From: Pseudomonas sp. RIT-562
GTDB taxonomy: Bacteria; Pseudomonadota; Gammaproteobacteria; Pseudomonadales; Pseudomonadaceae
Assembly (NCBI RefSeq): GCF_026241895.1
Contig: NZ_JAPJIV010000030.1
Span: forward strand, 1-64,000
Direction of reading: 5' to 3'
DNA length: 64,000 nt
Shown: positions 52,747 through 61,486 of the stretch, piece by piece
Layout: each line of letters opens with the position of its first letter
How positions within the stretch are numbered: the first letter of the stretch is position 1
The notes under the pieces: generated by a model
Told to the model about the DNA's origin: nothing
The model's input: only the letters and a program-made list of their open reading frames with translations
Databases searched by the model: none
Program-made: the position numbers and the translations under genes

Positions 52747-52753
52747 GATTTAT

Positions 52754-52768
52754 CTATAGTATTTATAG
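52754..52768. promoter_or_regulatory. Palindromic operator of the DUF4258/HTH pair
   Basis: CTATA-GTATT-TATAG, in an AT-rich stretch directly upstream of the DUF4258 start. Position and symmetry suit autorepression by the HTH partner. Confidence 0.5.
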
Positions 52769-52901
52769 GTTGTGCCAGACTAAAGCTCAAGCGCTGACTT
52801 TCAAAGCGAGGAAATAAAATGAGACACGTGGCAGAGTGCGGATGAAGGACATGGAGTCCTTTCAGACTAAACGCCACCAGGCGTTAAAAAGGAGATGCCC
52901 C

Positions 52902-54050
52902 ATGCCCCAGCCAACAACATCTGGCCTGGCCGCCCTCACCAGGTCGATTTTCACAGCCTTGGGAATCGGCAATGACGCTGCGGGCATCGACTTGCCACGG
53001 TGCCGTCATGCAGTGCTTTGCCTTGTCGACGGATTGGGCGCCGGTCTGCTGGAAACCTACGCCCACAAGGCTGCGTATCTTGCTTCCCTGAACGGTGCAG
53101 GACAGCAATTGCGTTCGGGTTTTCCATCGACTACAGCGTCCAGCCTGGCGTCGCTGGCGACAGCAGCGGATAGCGGTGGGCATGGTCTGGTGGGAGCTGC
53201 TTTCAACCTGGACGACCGTCACTTCAATCCTCTGACCTGGCAGCTTTACGACCCGATCACCGGGGCTCGCGACACAGCTGCAAGTGAAGACAACGTCGTG
53301 TTGAGCAGGTCTGGATGGCGGGACGCGGTCGCGAATGGTGTGTCGATCAGTGCGTTTCTGCCTGCCGCCATCGCCGGTTCGTCATACACCCGGACAGTGT
53401 TCAACGGCGCCGCAGTCATCCCGTTCGGTAATCCGCAGGATCTGCTCGAGCAATTTCGATCACTGCCAAAAAACACCCAGCCGCAGATGTCGTATCTGTA
53501 TTTCGGCGAGCTTGATCATGTCGGGCATCTGTATGGCCCAGGATCCGAGCAGTGGCAGGATGTTCTTCAAGACATCGATCAACGCATCCAGCGCCTGCGC
53601 GAATGCATCGACAACGATAGCGTCTTGATCGTCACGGCAGACCATGGCATGACCACACTGGACGACGCCAAAGTGGTGGATTTCGATTTGAATCCGGCCC
53701 TGCAGATCGGCGTGGCAAGCATTTGTGCGGATATTCGCGCCCGGCATGTTTATCTCCAGGACCCCGCTGATCGTGAAGTGCTGCCACGCTGGCAGGACAT
53801 CCTTGGCGCGCATTTCAGGGTGCTTTCACGAGAACAAGCAGTGGCCCGTGGTCTGTTCGGTGCGCACGTTGCGCAGTCTGCCAGCACGCGTATCGGTGAT
53901 CTCGTGGTGGTTGCAGAAGAGGGCGCAGGGTTGATTCGATCGCTCCGCGAGCCGTTCCAGAGTTCCTGGATCGGCCATCACGGGGCGCTGACGGATGCGG
54001 AGCAATTGGTGCCGTTGCTCATCGCGAATGGCACTGGCATCTCTGCGTAG
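52902..54050 (+). CDS. Alkaline-phosphatase-superfamily phosphodiesterase/pyrophosphatase
   Basis: A 382-residue enzyme of the nucleotide pyrophosphatase/phosphodiesterase type. Metal and catalytic motifs: VDGLGAGLLE near the start, the nucleophilic Thr in FPSTTASSLASLAT, DHVGHLYGP, TADHGM and HHGALTD. It hydrolyses a phosphate diester or monoester; the substrate is not clear. ATG 52902 has AAGGAG directly upstream; a hairpin (AACGCC-ACCA-GGCGTT, 52870-52885) lies just before that ribosome site. No export signal is seen, so it is probably cytoplasmic. Confidence 0.82.
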   Translation: MPQPTTSGLAALTRSIFTALGIGNDAAGIDLPRCRHAVLCLVDGLGAGLLETYAHKAAYLASLNGAGQQLRSGFPSTTASSLASLATAADSGGHGLVGAAFNLDDRHFNPLTWQLYDPITGARDTAASEDNVVLSRSGWRDAVANGVSISAFLPAAIAGSSYTRTVFNGAAVIPFGNPQDLLEQFRSLPKNTQPQMSYLYFGELDHVGHLYGPGSEQWQDVLQDIDQRIQRLRECIDNDSVLIVTADHGMTTLDDAKVVDFDLNPALQIGVASICADIRARHVYLQDPADREVLPRWQDILGAHFRVLSREQAVARGLFGAHVAQSASTRIGDLVVVAEEGAGLIRSLREPFQSSWIGHHGALTDAEQLVPLLIANGTGISA

Positions 54051-54068
54051 AAACGCAAGGCACACTTT

Positions 54069-54947
54069 TTATTCAGCGCTGGCCGCCACCTGTTCGGTTA
54101 TCAGCTGCGCCAGTATCCGCACGGGTTCGGTGAAAGTTTGCCGAGACCGGTGGACCAGCCCGATATCGCGATGGAATGTGTGTTGACCGAGGTCTAGCAC
54201 CCTCACGCCCGCAGGCCATTCCCGAAGGGTCGCGGTCTGCGGAACCAGGGCGACACCGACGCCGTTTTCAACCAGCTTGACGATGGCGTCCAACTCATCC
54301 AGCTCGCAAACCTCACGCAGGTTGAAATGCGTCTGCCGCAGGAAGCGGTCGACCTGCCGGCCGCCGAATGAGGATCGGTCGTACCGAATGAAAGGCTGAC
54401 TGCTAAGCAGCTCTGACCAGTCTTCCCCCTCCATTTCCTGCGGGACTATCAGGCGGTACGGCTCAAGCGCGAGGGTGGTCCAGCGGAGATCGCTCTGGAG
54501 CGAGAAGGGTGGGCGGATGATTGCCGCCATGTCGATCTCGCCGGCATCCACCAGGTTGACCAACTCCATCGACAGGCCAGGTATTACCCGGGTACGGCAC
54601 TGCGGGCACTGCTGGTGAAATTTCGCCAGTGCATCCGGCAAATAGGACCGCTGAACCGAAGCGATCGCTCCAATGTTCACCAGCACGCTGGCGGGCAGTC
54701 CCACGCTGCTGGAGCCCAGGTTGTCGTACAGGCGCAGCAGTTCCTGCGCCTGCAGGAGTATTTGATGGCCCATGCGGTTGAGGTGGGCCGAGCGGCCTTT
54801 GCGATCGAATATCTCGAAGCCGAGCTCGGCCTCCAGACGCTGGATTTGAGCGCTCACCGCAGCCTGGGTGAGACCGATCCTGTTGCCGGCAGCAGCGAAC
54901 GTGCCTTCACGGGCAACGGCGATGAGTGTCTTGAGTTCTTTGATCAT
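54069..54947 (-). CDS. LysR-family transcriptional regulator
   Basis: A 292-residue regulator with an N-terminal helix-turn-helix (LIAVAREGTFAAAGNRIGLT, QAAVSAQIQRLEAEL) and a LysR co-inducer domain. It is divergent from the VOC protein at 55099 across a 151-bp AT-rich gap and may regulate that gene and the symporter after it. The inducer is unknown. Confidence 0.88.
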   Translation of the reverse strand: MIKELKTLIAVAREGTFAAAGNRIGLTQAAVSAQIQRLEAELGFEIFDRKGRSAHLNRMGHQILLQAQELLRLYDNLGSSSVGLPASVLVNIGAIASVQRSYLPDALAKFHQQCPQCRTRVIPGLSMELVNLVDAGEIDMAAIIRPPFSLQSDLRWTTLALEPYRLIVPQEMEGEDWSELLSSQPFIRYDRSSFGGRQVDRFLRQTHFNLREVCELDELDAIVKLVENGVGVALVPQTATLREWPAGVRVLDLGQHTFHRDIGLVHRSRQTFTEPVRILAQLITEQVAASAE

Positions 54948-55098
54948 TCACAAATATTAATTGTGTTTCTAAGAAAATTATATTGATTTTTTTACTTTTA
55001 GAGGCGCTCTAGGATGGCTTCACTCTCAATAAACAATTGGAGGGCCCCCGAGGATCCTCCGCTATTTCACCCACAATAATCATGTCAACGGAGTACTG

Positions 55099-55524
55099 AT
55101 GAACCTTTCTCCTTTCCACCTCGCAATTCCGGTTTACGACCTCGCTGCAACGCGAGCTTTTTACGGTGAAGTGTTCGGGCTTGAAGAAGGTCGTTCCAGC
55201 AACCAATGGGTCGACTTCAACTTCTATGGCCATCAGTTAGTCATCCATGAACATCCCAAGACCGCCTCCCAGGAGAGTGTCCACAGCAACCCGGTAGATG
55301 GGCACAATGTTCCCGTTCCTCACTTCGGCATCATCCTCAACTGGGATGAATGGGAGGCACTGGCCGAGCGGCTGAAGTCGTTTGGCACTGAATTTGTGAT
55401 CGAGCCCTACATCCGTTTCAAGGGGCAAGTGGGCGAACAGGCCACCATGTTCCTGTTCGACCCCTGCGGCAATGCCCTGGAGTTCAAGGCCTTCAAGGAT
55501 ATGAGCCAGCTGTTCGCAAAATGA
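55099..55524 (+). CDS. VOC-family (glyoxalase/dioxygenase fold) protein
   Basis: A 141-residue single-subunit protein of the vicinal oxygen chelate fold. First metal-ligand His lies in FHLAIPVYDLAATRAFYGEV, later residues in VPHFGIILNWDEW and the Glu in CGNALEFKAF. It may be a dioxygenase or isomerase. ATG 55099 has GGAGTACTG upstream. The terminator at 55534 follows. It is divergent from a LysR gene and precedes a dicarboxylate symporter. Confidence 0.82.
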   Translation: MNLSPFHLAIPVYDLAATRAFYGEVFGLEEGRSSNQWVDFNFYGHQLVIHEHPKTASQESVHSNPVDGHNVPVPHFGIILNWDEWEALAERLKSFGTEFVIEPYIRFKGQVGEQATMFLFDPCGNALEFKAFKDMSQLFAK

Positions 55525-55533
55525 CGACCCCAG

Positions 55534-55561
55534 TGGCACAGCCCGGCTGTGCCATTTTATT
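55534..55561 (+). terminator. Intrinsic terminator after the VOC gene
   Basis: TGGCACAGC-CCG-GCTGTGCCA, perfect nine-base arms with a three-base loop, followed by TTTTATT. Confidence 0.85.
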
Positions 55562-55635
55562 CAAGTGAGCTGGAAGCTCATGACTCTAGCAACTGCCATT
55601 GCAGCAGTCCTTTCATTCCAACAAGAAGGCTAGAC

Positions 55636-56886
55636 ATGAAACGTATTCCCCTGGTGTGGCAAATCATTGCCGGGCTACTGCTTGGCGTGCTCGTTGGTTG
55701 GTACTTCAACACCCACCCGCATTATCAAGCATGGGTCAGTGCCGAAATCCTCAAACCGCTTGGCGACATCTTTATCAAGATGATGAAGATGGTCGTTGTT
55801 CCCATTGTGTTCTGTTGCATGATCCTGGGCATTGCCGGAGGAGGAGACAACAAGTCCTTTGGCCGCATGGGCGTGAAGTCGCTGACTTACTTTTTTGCGA
55901 TCACCGCTCTGGCGATTGTTATCGGACTGGTGTTCGCAAATATCTTCGAACCGGGCACAGGCACCGATATTTCAGGCATTTCCCACAGTGCGGCGGCGAT
56001 TAACATGGAGCCTTCCAAAGGCGCCCTGGTGGTCTTGCAAAACATTGTCCCTGATAACGTGATCGGCGCGATGTCGGAGGCGAAGTTGCTCTCGGTACTA
56101 TTCTTCGCGGTATTGCTCGGCATGGCATTGAACGCTCTACCGAGGGAGAAGAGCGCGCCAGTAGTCGCGGTGGTTCAAGGCTTCTCCGACGCGATGTTCA
56201 AAGTTGTCTCGATCGTCATGGCTTACGCGCCGATAGGGGTGTTCGGCATGATCGGCGCAACGGTCGCAACCTTCGGTTTTGCCTCGCTCTTGCCTCTGCT
56301 CAAGCTGATTGGAGTGGTCTACCTGGCGCTGATTATTTTTGCGTTAGTCGTGCTCGGCGGGATGTGTTATTTGATCGGCGAGAATATTTTCAAACTGATC
56401 AAATACTTCCGTGATGAACTGATTCTTGCGTTCTCCAGTGCTGCCTCTGCGGCAGTGATGCCGCAATTGATGAGTAAACTGGAGAGCTACGGCGTTCCGC
56501 GACGCATTGTCAGCTTCGTAGTCCCGGTGGGATATGCATTCAATCTCGACGGCGCGTCGATTTTCCTTGGGGTGGCGACAATCTTTGTTGCCCAGCTCTA
56601 TGGCATCGATCTGTCGCTGTCCCAGCAGATCCTGCTGGTGGTCACCATGGTGTTGACCTCCAAGGGCGCTGCCGGTGTGCCCGGATTTGCCATCATCATC
56701 CTGTCTGCAACCCTGGCGTCTGCCGGACTTCCGCTGGAAGGCGTGGCGCTAATCGCGGGGATCTTCAGGATCATCGACAGTGGCACGACCACGCTGAACG
56801 TACTGGGTAATGCGATCGCGCCGCTGGTGATTGCCAAATGGGAAAGGACAACTCTTGAGCGTCCTGCTGCCGTGCGCAATGCTTGA
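55636..56886 (+). CDS. Dicarboxylate/amino acid:cation symporter (DAACS family)
   Basis: A 416-residue inner-membrane symporter with about eight helices and two re-entrant loops. It has the family serine-rich loop in AFSSAASAAVMPQLMSKLES and the substrate/cation motif VVPVGYAFNLDGASIFLGVA (GYAFNLDG replaces the usual GxTxNxDG). Family members (DctA, GltP) take up C4-dicarboxylates or acidic amino acids with H+ or Na+. ATG 55636 has AAGGC upstream. Substrate probably related to the VOC enzyme and LysR gene before it. Confidence 0.87.
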   Translation: MKRIPLVWQIIAGLLLGVLVGWYFNTHPHYQAWVSAEILKPLGDIFIKMMKMVVVPIVFCCMILGIAGGGDNKSFGRMGVKSLTYFFAITALAIVIGLVFANIFEPGTGTDISGISHSAAAINMEPSKGALVVLQNIVPDNVIGAMSEAKLLSVLFFAVLLGMALNALPREKSAPVVAVVQGFSDAMFKVVSIVMAYAPIGVFGMIGATVATFGFASLLPLLKLIGVVYLALIIFALVVLGGMCYLIGENIFKLIKYFRDELILAFSSAASAAVMPQLMSKLESYGVPRRIVSFVVPVGYAFNLDGASIFLGVATIFVAQLYGIDLSLSQQILLVVTMVLTSKGAAGVPGFAIIILSATLASAGLPLEGVALIAGIFRIIDSGTTTLNVLGNAIAPLVIAKWERTTLERPAAVRNA

Positions 56887-56931
56887 TGACTGATTGATGC
56901 AGGGGAGATTACTTCCGGGTCGAGCATGGGT

Positions 56932-56948
56932 CTAGACGACCGGTCTAG
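56932..56948. promoter_or_regulatory. TetR operator upstream of the tetR gene
   Basis: CTAGACGACCGGTCTAG, a 17-bp inverted repeat with perfect six-base arms, located 22 bases before the TetR start. A second copy is at 57578-57592. Confidence 0.75.
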
Positions 56949-56970
56949 TTTTCTGTAGGCTGCCTCCCCT

Positions 56971-57552
56971 ATGAAAAAACCAATTCAGGGTATGCGACAG
57001 CACATCATTGATGTTGCGAAGTCGTTGATGACATTCAAAGGCTACACCGCCGTGGGCTTGACGGAAGTCCTGACCACGGCAGGAGTGCCCAAAGGCTCGT
57101 TTTACCACTACTTCAAGTCCAAGGAAGAGTTCGGCCAGGCGTTGCTGGAAGAGTACTTTGCCGAGTACTTGGGTAGGGTCGATGGGCTGATGAATGCCCA
57201 GGGCAATGGTGCCGAGCGTCTGGTGGGCTATTTCCGCTATTGGGCCGAGACTCAAGGCGCCGATGTACCGGAGGAGAAGTGCCTGGTAGTCAAGCTGGGT
57301 GCCGAGGTCTGCGACTTCTCCGAAGACATGCGCAACGTATTGCTGGTGGGCACCGACCAGATCATTCAGCGCATCAGTGGTTGCATAGAAAACGGCAGGG
57401 CCGATGGCTCGATAACCTCGACGATGCTTACTGACGAACTGGCGCAATCGCTCTACCAGTTGTGGTTGGGTGCTTCGTTGTTGGCCAAGGTCAACAAGTC
57501 CACCAAACCATTTGAAACTGCCCTGAACATGACGAATCGCATGATTGTGTGA
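56971..57552 (+). CDS. TetR-family repressor (NemR/AcuR type)
   Basis: A 193-residue repressor with an N-terminal helix-turn-helix (YTAVGLTEVLTTAGVPKGSF, YHYFKSKEEFGQALLEEY). Cys at KCLVVKL and EVCDFSED might sense electrophiles, as in NemR. Its operator lies 5' of its own gene and again 5' of the ene-reductase gene, so it probably represses both. Gene order and operator sequence match TetR-type regulators of flavin ene-reductases. Confidence 0.87.
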   Translation: MKKPIQGMRQHIIDVAKSLMTFKGYTAVGLTEVLTTAGVPKGSFYHYFKSKEEFGQALLEEYFAEYLGRVDGLMNAQGNGAERLVGYFRYWAETQGADVPEEKCLVVKLGAEVCDFSEDMRNVLLVGTDQIIQRISGCIENGRADGSITSTMLTDELAQSLYQLWLGASLLAKVNKSTKPFETALNMTNRMIV

Positions 57553-57577
57553 TTCGTCCCTTTTTTTGATTGTTTAC

Positions 57578-57592
57578 TAGACGACCGGTCTA
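57578..57592. promoter_or_regulatory. TetR operator upstream of nemA
   Basis: TAGACGACCGGTCTA, identical core to the site at 56932, placed 17 bases before the ATG of the ene-reductase. It suggests nemA has its own repressed promoter. Confidence 0.75.
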
Positions 57593-57608
57593 ATAACTTG
57601 AGATTCTT

Positions 57609-58712
57609 ATGACTGACAACAGCCTTCGAACCGATCTGTTTTCCCCTGTGCATATGGGCGCATTCGAGCTTCCCAATCGAATTGTCATGGCCCCTGTCAC
57701 CCGCAGCCGCATGGGTGAAGAGGGTATTCCCAACGAGCTGCATGCCACTTACTACGCCCAGCGAGCGAGTGCCGGTTTGCTCATCAGTGAAGCCACCAAC
57801 ATCTCTGCGCAGGGCCGTGGTTATGCGATGACCCCTGGTATCTGGACGCCGGAGCAAGTGCTGGGCTGGAAGAAGGTTACCGATGCCGTTCACGCCGCAG
57901 GCGGCCGAATTGTTTGCCAGCTCTGGCACGTTGGCCGATTTTCTCACGTGGACCTGCAGCCGGACGGCGCGCAGCCAGTGGCCCCATCGGCCATCAAGGC
58001 CGAAGGCAGTACCTACACCAACGAAGGCATGGTCGAAGTGTCCATGCCGCGTGCGCTCGAGACCGCAGAAATCCGCGGCATCATCGAGCAGTACAAGCAT
58101 GCGGCCGAGTGTGCAAAACGTGCAGGGTTTGACGGCGTTGAAGTGCACTCGGCCAACAGTTACCTGCTCGATCAATTCTTGCGAGATTCCACTAACCAGC
58201 GCACCGATCAGTACGGTGGCTCCATCGAAAATCGCACGCGCCTGACGCTCGAAGTCACCGAGGCCGTGGTGGCTATCTGGGGCAGTGACCGGGTCGGTAT
58301 CCGTCTCTCGCCAGTGACGCCAGACGCCGGCAATACGCCGCCTGACAGCGACGTCATGGCAACGTACGGCTACCTGATCGAACAGCTCAACCGGTTCAAC
58401 CTGGCCTATCTGCATTTTGTTGAAGGCGCTACCGCGACCTCGCGCACCGTGCCCGAGGGGGTGGACCTGGACGCGTTGAGCGCGCGGTTCGAAGGGCCGT
58501 TCATCGGCAACAACAACTATGACCTGGAAATGGCGGTGGAGCGCCGGGCGCATGGCCTGATTGACGCGGTCGCGTTTGGTCGTCTGTTCATAGCCAACCC
58601 GGACCTGGTAGAGCGCCTGCGTACTGGCAGCGAACTGACCATTGCGCCACGGGAGAGTTACTACGGCGGCGCAGCCGAGGGCTATACCGACTGGCCGACC
58701 GCCAGCAACTGA
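57609..58712 (+). CDS. nemA: Old yellow enzyme family ene-reductase (NemA-like)
   Basis: A 367-residue FMN flavoenzyme that reduces activated C=C bonds and nitro or maleimide compounds with NADPH. Motifs: RIVMAPVTRSRM (FMN), QLWHVGRFSH, HSANSYLLDQFLRDSTNQRT with catalytic-site HSAN, DQYGGSIENRTRL and PEGVDLDALS. Under control of the TetR-type gene at 56971 through the operator at 57578. It would detoxify electrophiles. Followed after 73 bases by an NTF2-like gene. Confidence 0.9.
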   Translation: MTDNSLRTDLFSPVHMGAFELPNRIVMAPVTRSRMGEEGIPNELHATYYAQRASAGLLISEATNISAQGRGYAMTPGIWTPEQVLGWKKVTDAVHAAGGRIVCQLWHVGRFSHVDLQPDGAQPVAPSAIKAEGSTYTNEGMVEVSMPRALETAEIRGIIEQYKHAAECAKRAGFDGVEVHSANSYLLDQFLRDSTNQRTDQYGGSIENRTRLTLEVTEAVVAIWGSDRVGIRLSPVTPDAGNTPPDSDVMATYGYLIEQLNRFNLAYLHFVEGATATSRTVPEGVDLDALSARFEGPFIGNNNYDLEMAVERRAHGLIDAVAFGRLFIANPDLVERLRTGSELTIAPRESYYGGAAEGYTDWPTASN

Positions 58713-58785
58713 GTGGCACTCCATGGCCACTTGGCCAACTCTGGCGAGAAGCGTTTTGCCTCGCCTCATTGAAAGGAAAAATACC

Positions 58786-59172
58786 ATGTCGAAGAACATC
58801 AAGGCCGTACCTACCGCTGAATACAACGCGGTCATCGCCACCGCCAATCAGTACGTCGAAGGCTTGCGTGTCGGTAGCGCGCAAGGAGTTGCTCAGGCCT
58901 TTCACAAAGACGCAGTGATGTACGGTTTCACCAACGGCCAGCTGCTTGGAGGCCCGATCAGTAACCTGTTCGATTTCGTCGAGAACAACGGTGGTGCCCC
59001 GCAGATCACCACACGACTCGATGTCCTGGCGATTACCCCGACCACGGCCGTGGTACGGGTGGACATGGAGCACGATGCCATCGGCGCCGATTACAACGAC
59101 TACCTGACCCTACTCAAGATCGATGGCGTCTGGAAAGTGATCGCCAAGGTATTTCACCAGTTCGAGGGTTGA
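58786..59172 (+). CDS. NTF2-like (SnoaL/lumazine-binding-like) small protein
   Basis: A 128-residue protein with the cone-shaped NTF2 fold pattern: NAVIATANQYVEGLRVGSAQ, AQAFHKDAVMYGFTNGQLLGG and TRLDVLAITPTTAVVRVDME, ending DGVWKVIAKVFHQFEG. The group is often annotated as a nuclear transport factor 2 family protein; function unknown. GAAAGG precedes the ATG. Probably co-transcribed with nemA. A weak hairpin (CCGGTCCCGG..CCGGGATCGG, 59180-59209) follows the stop. Confidence 0.8.
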   Translation: MSKNIKAVPTAEYNAVIATANQYVEGLRVGSAQGVAQAFHKDAVMYGFTNGQLLGGPISNLFDFVENNGGAPQITTRLDVLAITPTTAVVRVDMEHDAIGADYNDYLTLLKIDGVWKVIAKVFHQFEG

Positions 59173-59252
59173 TCTTCGACCGGTCCCGGGGATTGAACGC
59201 CGGGATCGGTTGTCTCTTCCAAGCCGCGCACCTGAGGCTTCTCCAGGCAAAG

Positions 59253-60143
59253 TCACTGCGGCCACTGCTCAAGCAATATCGAAACAAACTTCTCCGCAGC
59301 AGGGGACAGTGATGCGCCTCTGCGGTACACCAGCCCCAGAGAGCGGTTAACCACGGGCTCAATCAGCGGAATGCTCACCAACGTTGGATGATCGTCCGCC
59401 GGCATCGCCAGGCTCGGCATTGCCGACACTCCGAGCCCGGCTTCGACCAGCCCCAGTGAAGTCGAGAGATGCTGCACTTCATAGAACCACTGCGGACGCC
59501 AACTCAAACCGGATAGTGCGTGATCCAGCAGCATGCGGTTACCACTCAGGCGGCCCACACCGATCAGCCGATACTCGCTGAGCTCCGACCAGGTGACCGA
59601 AGCGCGCTTGGCCAGCTCATGATCGCGGCGGCACGCCAGTACAAAAGGCTCGTTGACCAGAGGCACGAACTCGATGTCCGGATGCTGGCCGCTCATCATG
59701 TTGATGCCGAAGTCGGCCTCACCGCGCAGCACTGCTTCCAGGCCCTCGTTGGCGCTCAGGTCGAGCAGGCGAATACGGATCTTGGGGTAGCGTTCGTTGT
59801 AGAGGCGAATCACCGAAGGCAGGAAGTAGAACGCGGCAGTAGGGATACAGGCGAGGGTCACCCGGCCGATCTGGCGCTCTGCCAATTCGCGGATATTAAG
59901 AATCGAGTCGTCGAAGTCGTCCAGGAGTCGCCGTGCCTTGGGCAGAAAATCTCGCCCCACGCTGGTGAGGCTAACCTTGCGTGTGGTGCGATCGAGCAGT
60001 GCGGTCCCCAGACCTTGCTCCAGCTTCTTGATCCGCCGGCTCAGCGCAGGTTGGGACAGGTGCAAGGCGTCGGCTGCCTCATGAAAACTGCCAAGTTCAG
60101 CGATTTTCACGAAAGATCTGATGTCCTGTAGCTCATATTCCAT
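59253..60143 (-). CDS. LysR-family transcriptional regulator
   Basis: A 296-residue regulator with the helix-turn-helix IAELGSFHEAADALHLSQPA and RRIKKLEQGLG and a LysR co-inducer domain. It is divergent from the GalD-like gene at 60315 with a 171-bp gap, the usual layout for a LysR regulator and its target. ATG 60143 has GAGGGAA upstream; a TTG at 60146 is also in frame. It could be a GalR-type regulator. Confidence 0.88.
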   Translation of the reverse strand: MEYELQDIRSFVKIAELGSFHEAADALHLSQPALSRRIKKLEQGLGTALLDRTTRKVSLTSVGRDFLPKARRLLDDFDDSILNIRELAERQIGRVTLACIPTAAFYFLPSVIRLYNERYPKIRIRLLDLSANEGLEAVLRGEADFGINMMSGQHPDIEFVPLVNEPFVLACRRDHELAKRASVTWSELSEYRLIGVGRLSGNRMLLDHALSGLSWRPQWFYEVQHLSTSLGLVEAGLGVSAMPSLAMPADDHPTLVSIPLIEPVVNRSLGLVYRRGASLSPAAEKFVSILLEQWPQ

Positions 60144-60314
60144 CAATTTCCCTCACGCAGCCTTTGGCTGGGACACGTCGTTTTTTCGGTGGTTTCAGTC
60201 TTGCGTCAAACGCAATAATAGCTCGAATCTTTGCATTGGAAACACCATTGCTTCCCTGTCACTCTTGTTTTCAACACATCAATCACCCTGATTAATCAAC
60301 AAGAGCCAGCAGCC

Positions 60315-61397
60315 ATGCAACGAATTCCTTGTGTACTGATGCGCGGTGGCACCTCCAAGGGCCCCGTATTTCTCGCCTGGGACCTGCCTGTGTCGATTGA
60401 GCAGCGTGACGAGCTGCTGCTCGCCTTGATGGGCTCTGGTCACGAGCTGGAAATCGACGGCATCGGGGGTGGTAGCCCACAAACCAGCAAGGTCGCCATC
60501 GTCAGCCCGTCACTGCACCCCGATGCCGATGTCGATTATCTGTTCGTGCAGGTCATGGTTTCCTCGCGTCGCGTAGACACGGCCCCCAACTGCGGCAATA
60601 TGCTCTGCGCTGTCGGGCCATTCGCTATCGAGCAGGGGTTGGTCAAAGCCCGGCCATCGATGACCAGTGTGCGCATCCGCAACCTCAATACCGGAACCTT
60701 TGTCACGTCTGAAGTGCAGACGCCTGGAGGCAAGGTCAGCTATGAAGGCGACACTGAAATCGACGGCGTGCCCGGTAGCGCTGCACCGGTCCAGTTGACC
60801 TTCCTCGACGCTGCTGGCTGCAAGACCGGCCAGCTGTTCCCGACGGGCAACACCCAGGATGTGTTCGACGATATCCCGGTCACCTGCATCGACATGGCCA
60901 TGCCGATGGTCCTCATCGAGGCACATCACCTGGGCAAACGCGGCGACGAAACCCCGGCAGAATTGGACTCCGACAAGAAATTCCTGCGACGCCTGGAAGC
61001 CTTGCGCCTGCGTGCCGGGGCCGCGATGGGCCTGGGCGACGTTCGCGACATGGTCATTCCCAAGCCGGTGCTGGTGGCGCCAGCCAAGGCGGGTGGCACC
61101 CTGCAGGTTCGGTATTTCATGCCACACAGTTGCCATCGCTCGCTGGCCATCACCGGCTCCATCGGCCTGGCCACCGCGTGCGTCAGCCCCGGCAGCGTGG
61201 TTGCGCAAATGCTCGGCGATACCGGTACCGAGCGTTTGCAAAACGTGCGCATCGAACACCCGGGCGGCGGCATCGACGTGGTGTTGTCATACACCGGCGA
61301 GAACGGTGAAACCATCCGCGCATCGGTTGTGCGTACCGCTCGACGATTGTTCTCCGGCTTTGTATATGCCCCGGTTTCCCAGCGACTGGCCGGCTAA
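60315..61397 (+). CDS. galD: PrpF-family isomerase, GalD-like
   Basis: A 360-residue isomerase of the PrpF/DUF453 family. Motifs: CVLMRGGTSKGPVF near the start, GIGGGSPQTSKVAIVS, APNCGNMLCAVGPFAIEQGL (with Cys that can act as general base), and MPHSCHRSLAITGSIGLATA. Members interconvert unsaturated di- or tricarboxylates: 4-oxalomesaconate (GalD), methylaconitate (PrpF), aconitate isomers. It is the length of Pseudomonas putida GalD as I recall it. The absence of galA, galB and galC in the window, plus the CitMHS transporter next to it, also allows a tricarboxylate substrate. Confidence 0.83.
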   Translation: MQRIPCVLMRGGTSKGPVFLAWDLPVSIEQRDELLLALMGSGHELEIDGIGGGSPQTSKVAIVSPSLHPDADVDYLFVQVMVSSRRVDTAPNCGNMLCAVGPFAIEQGLVKARPSMTSVRIRNLNTGTFVTSEVQTPGGKVSYEGDTEIDGVPGSAAPVQLTFLDAAGCKTGQLFPTGNTQDVFDDIPVTCIDMAMPMVLIEAHHLGKRGDETPAELDSDKKFLRRLEALRLRAGAAMGLGDVRDMVIPKPVLVAPAKAGGTLQVRYFMPHSCHRSLAITGSIGLATACVSPGSVVAQMLGDTGTERLQNVRIEHPGGGIDVVLSYTGENGETIRASVVRTARRLFSGFVYAPVSQRLAG

Positions 61398-61486
61398 CCC
61401 CTGATCGCTGCTGGCGTCGTCTGGTAGGCTCGCGTTATCCGCCTCGCCGTCGGCTTCTTCACCTATAACAACAAGAGAATTGCCCT

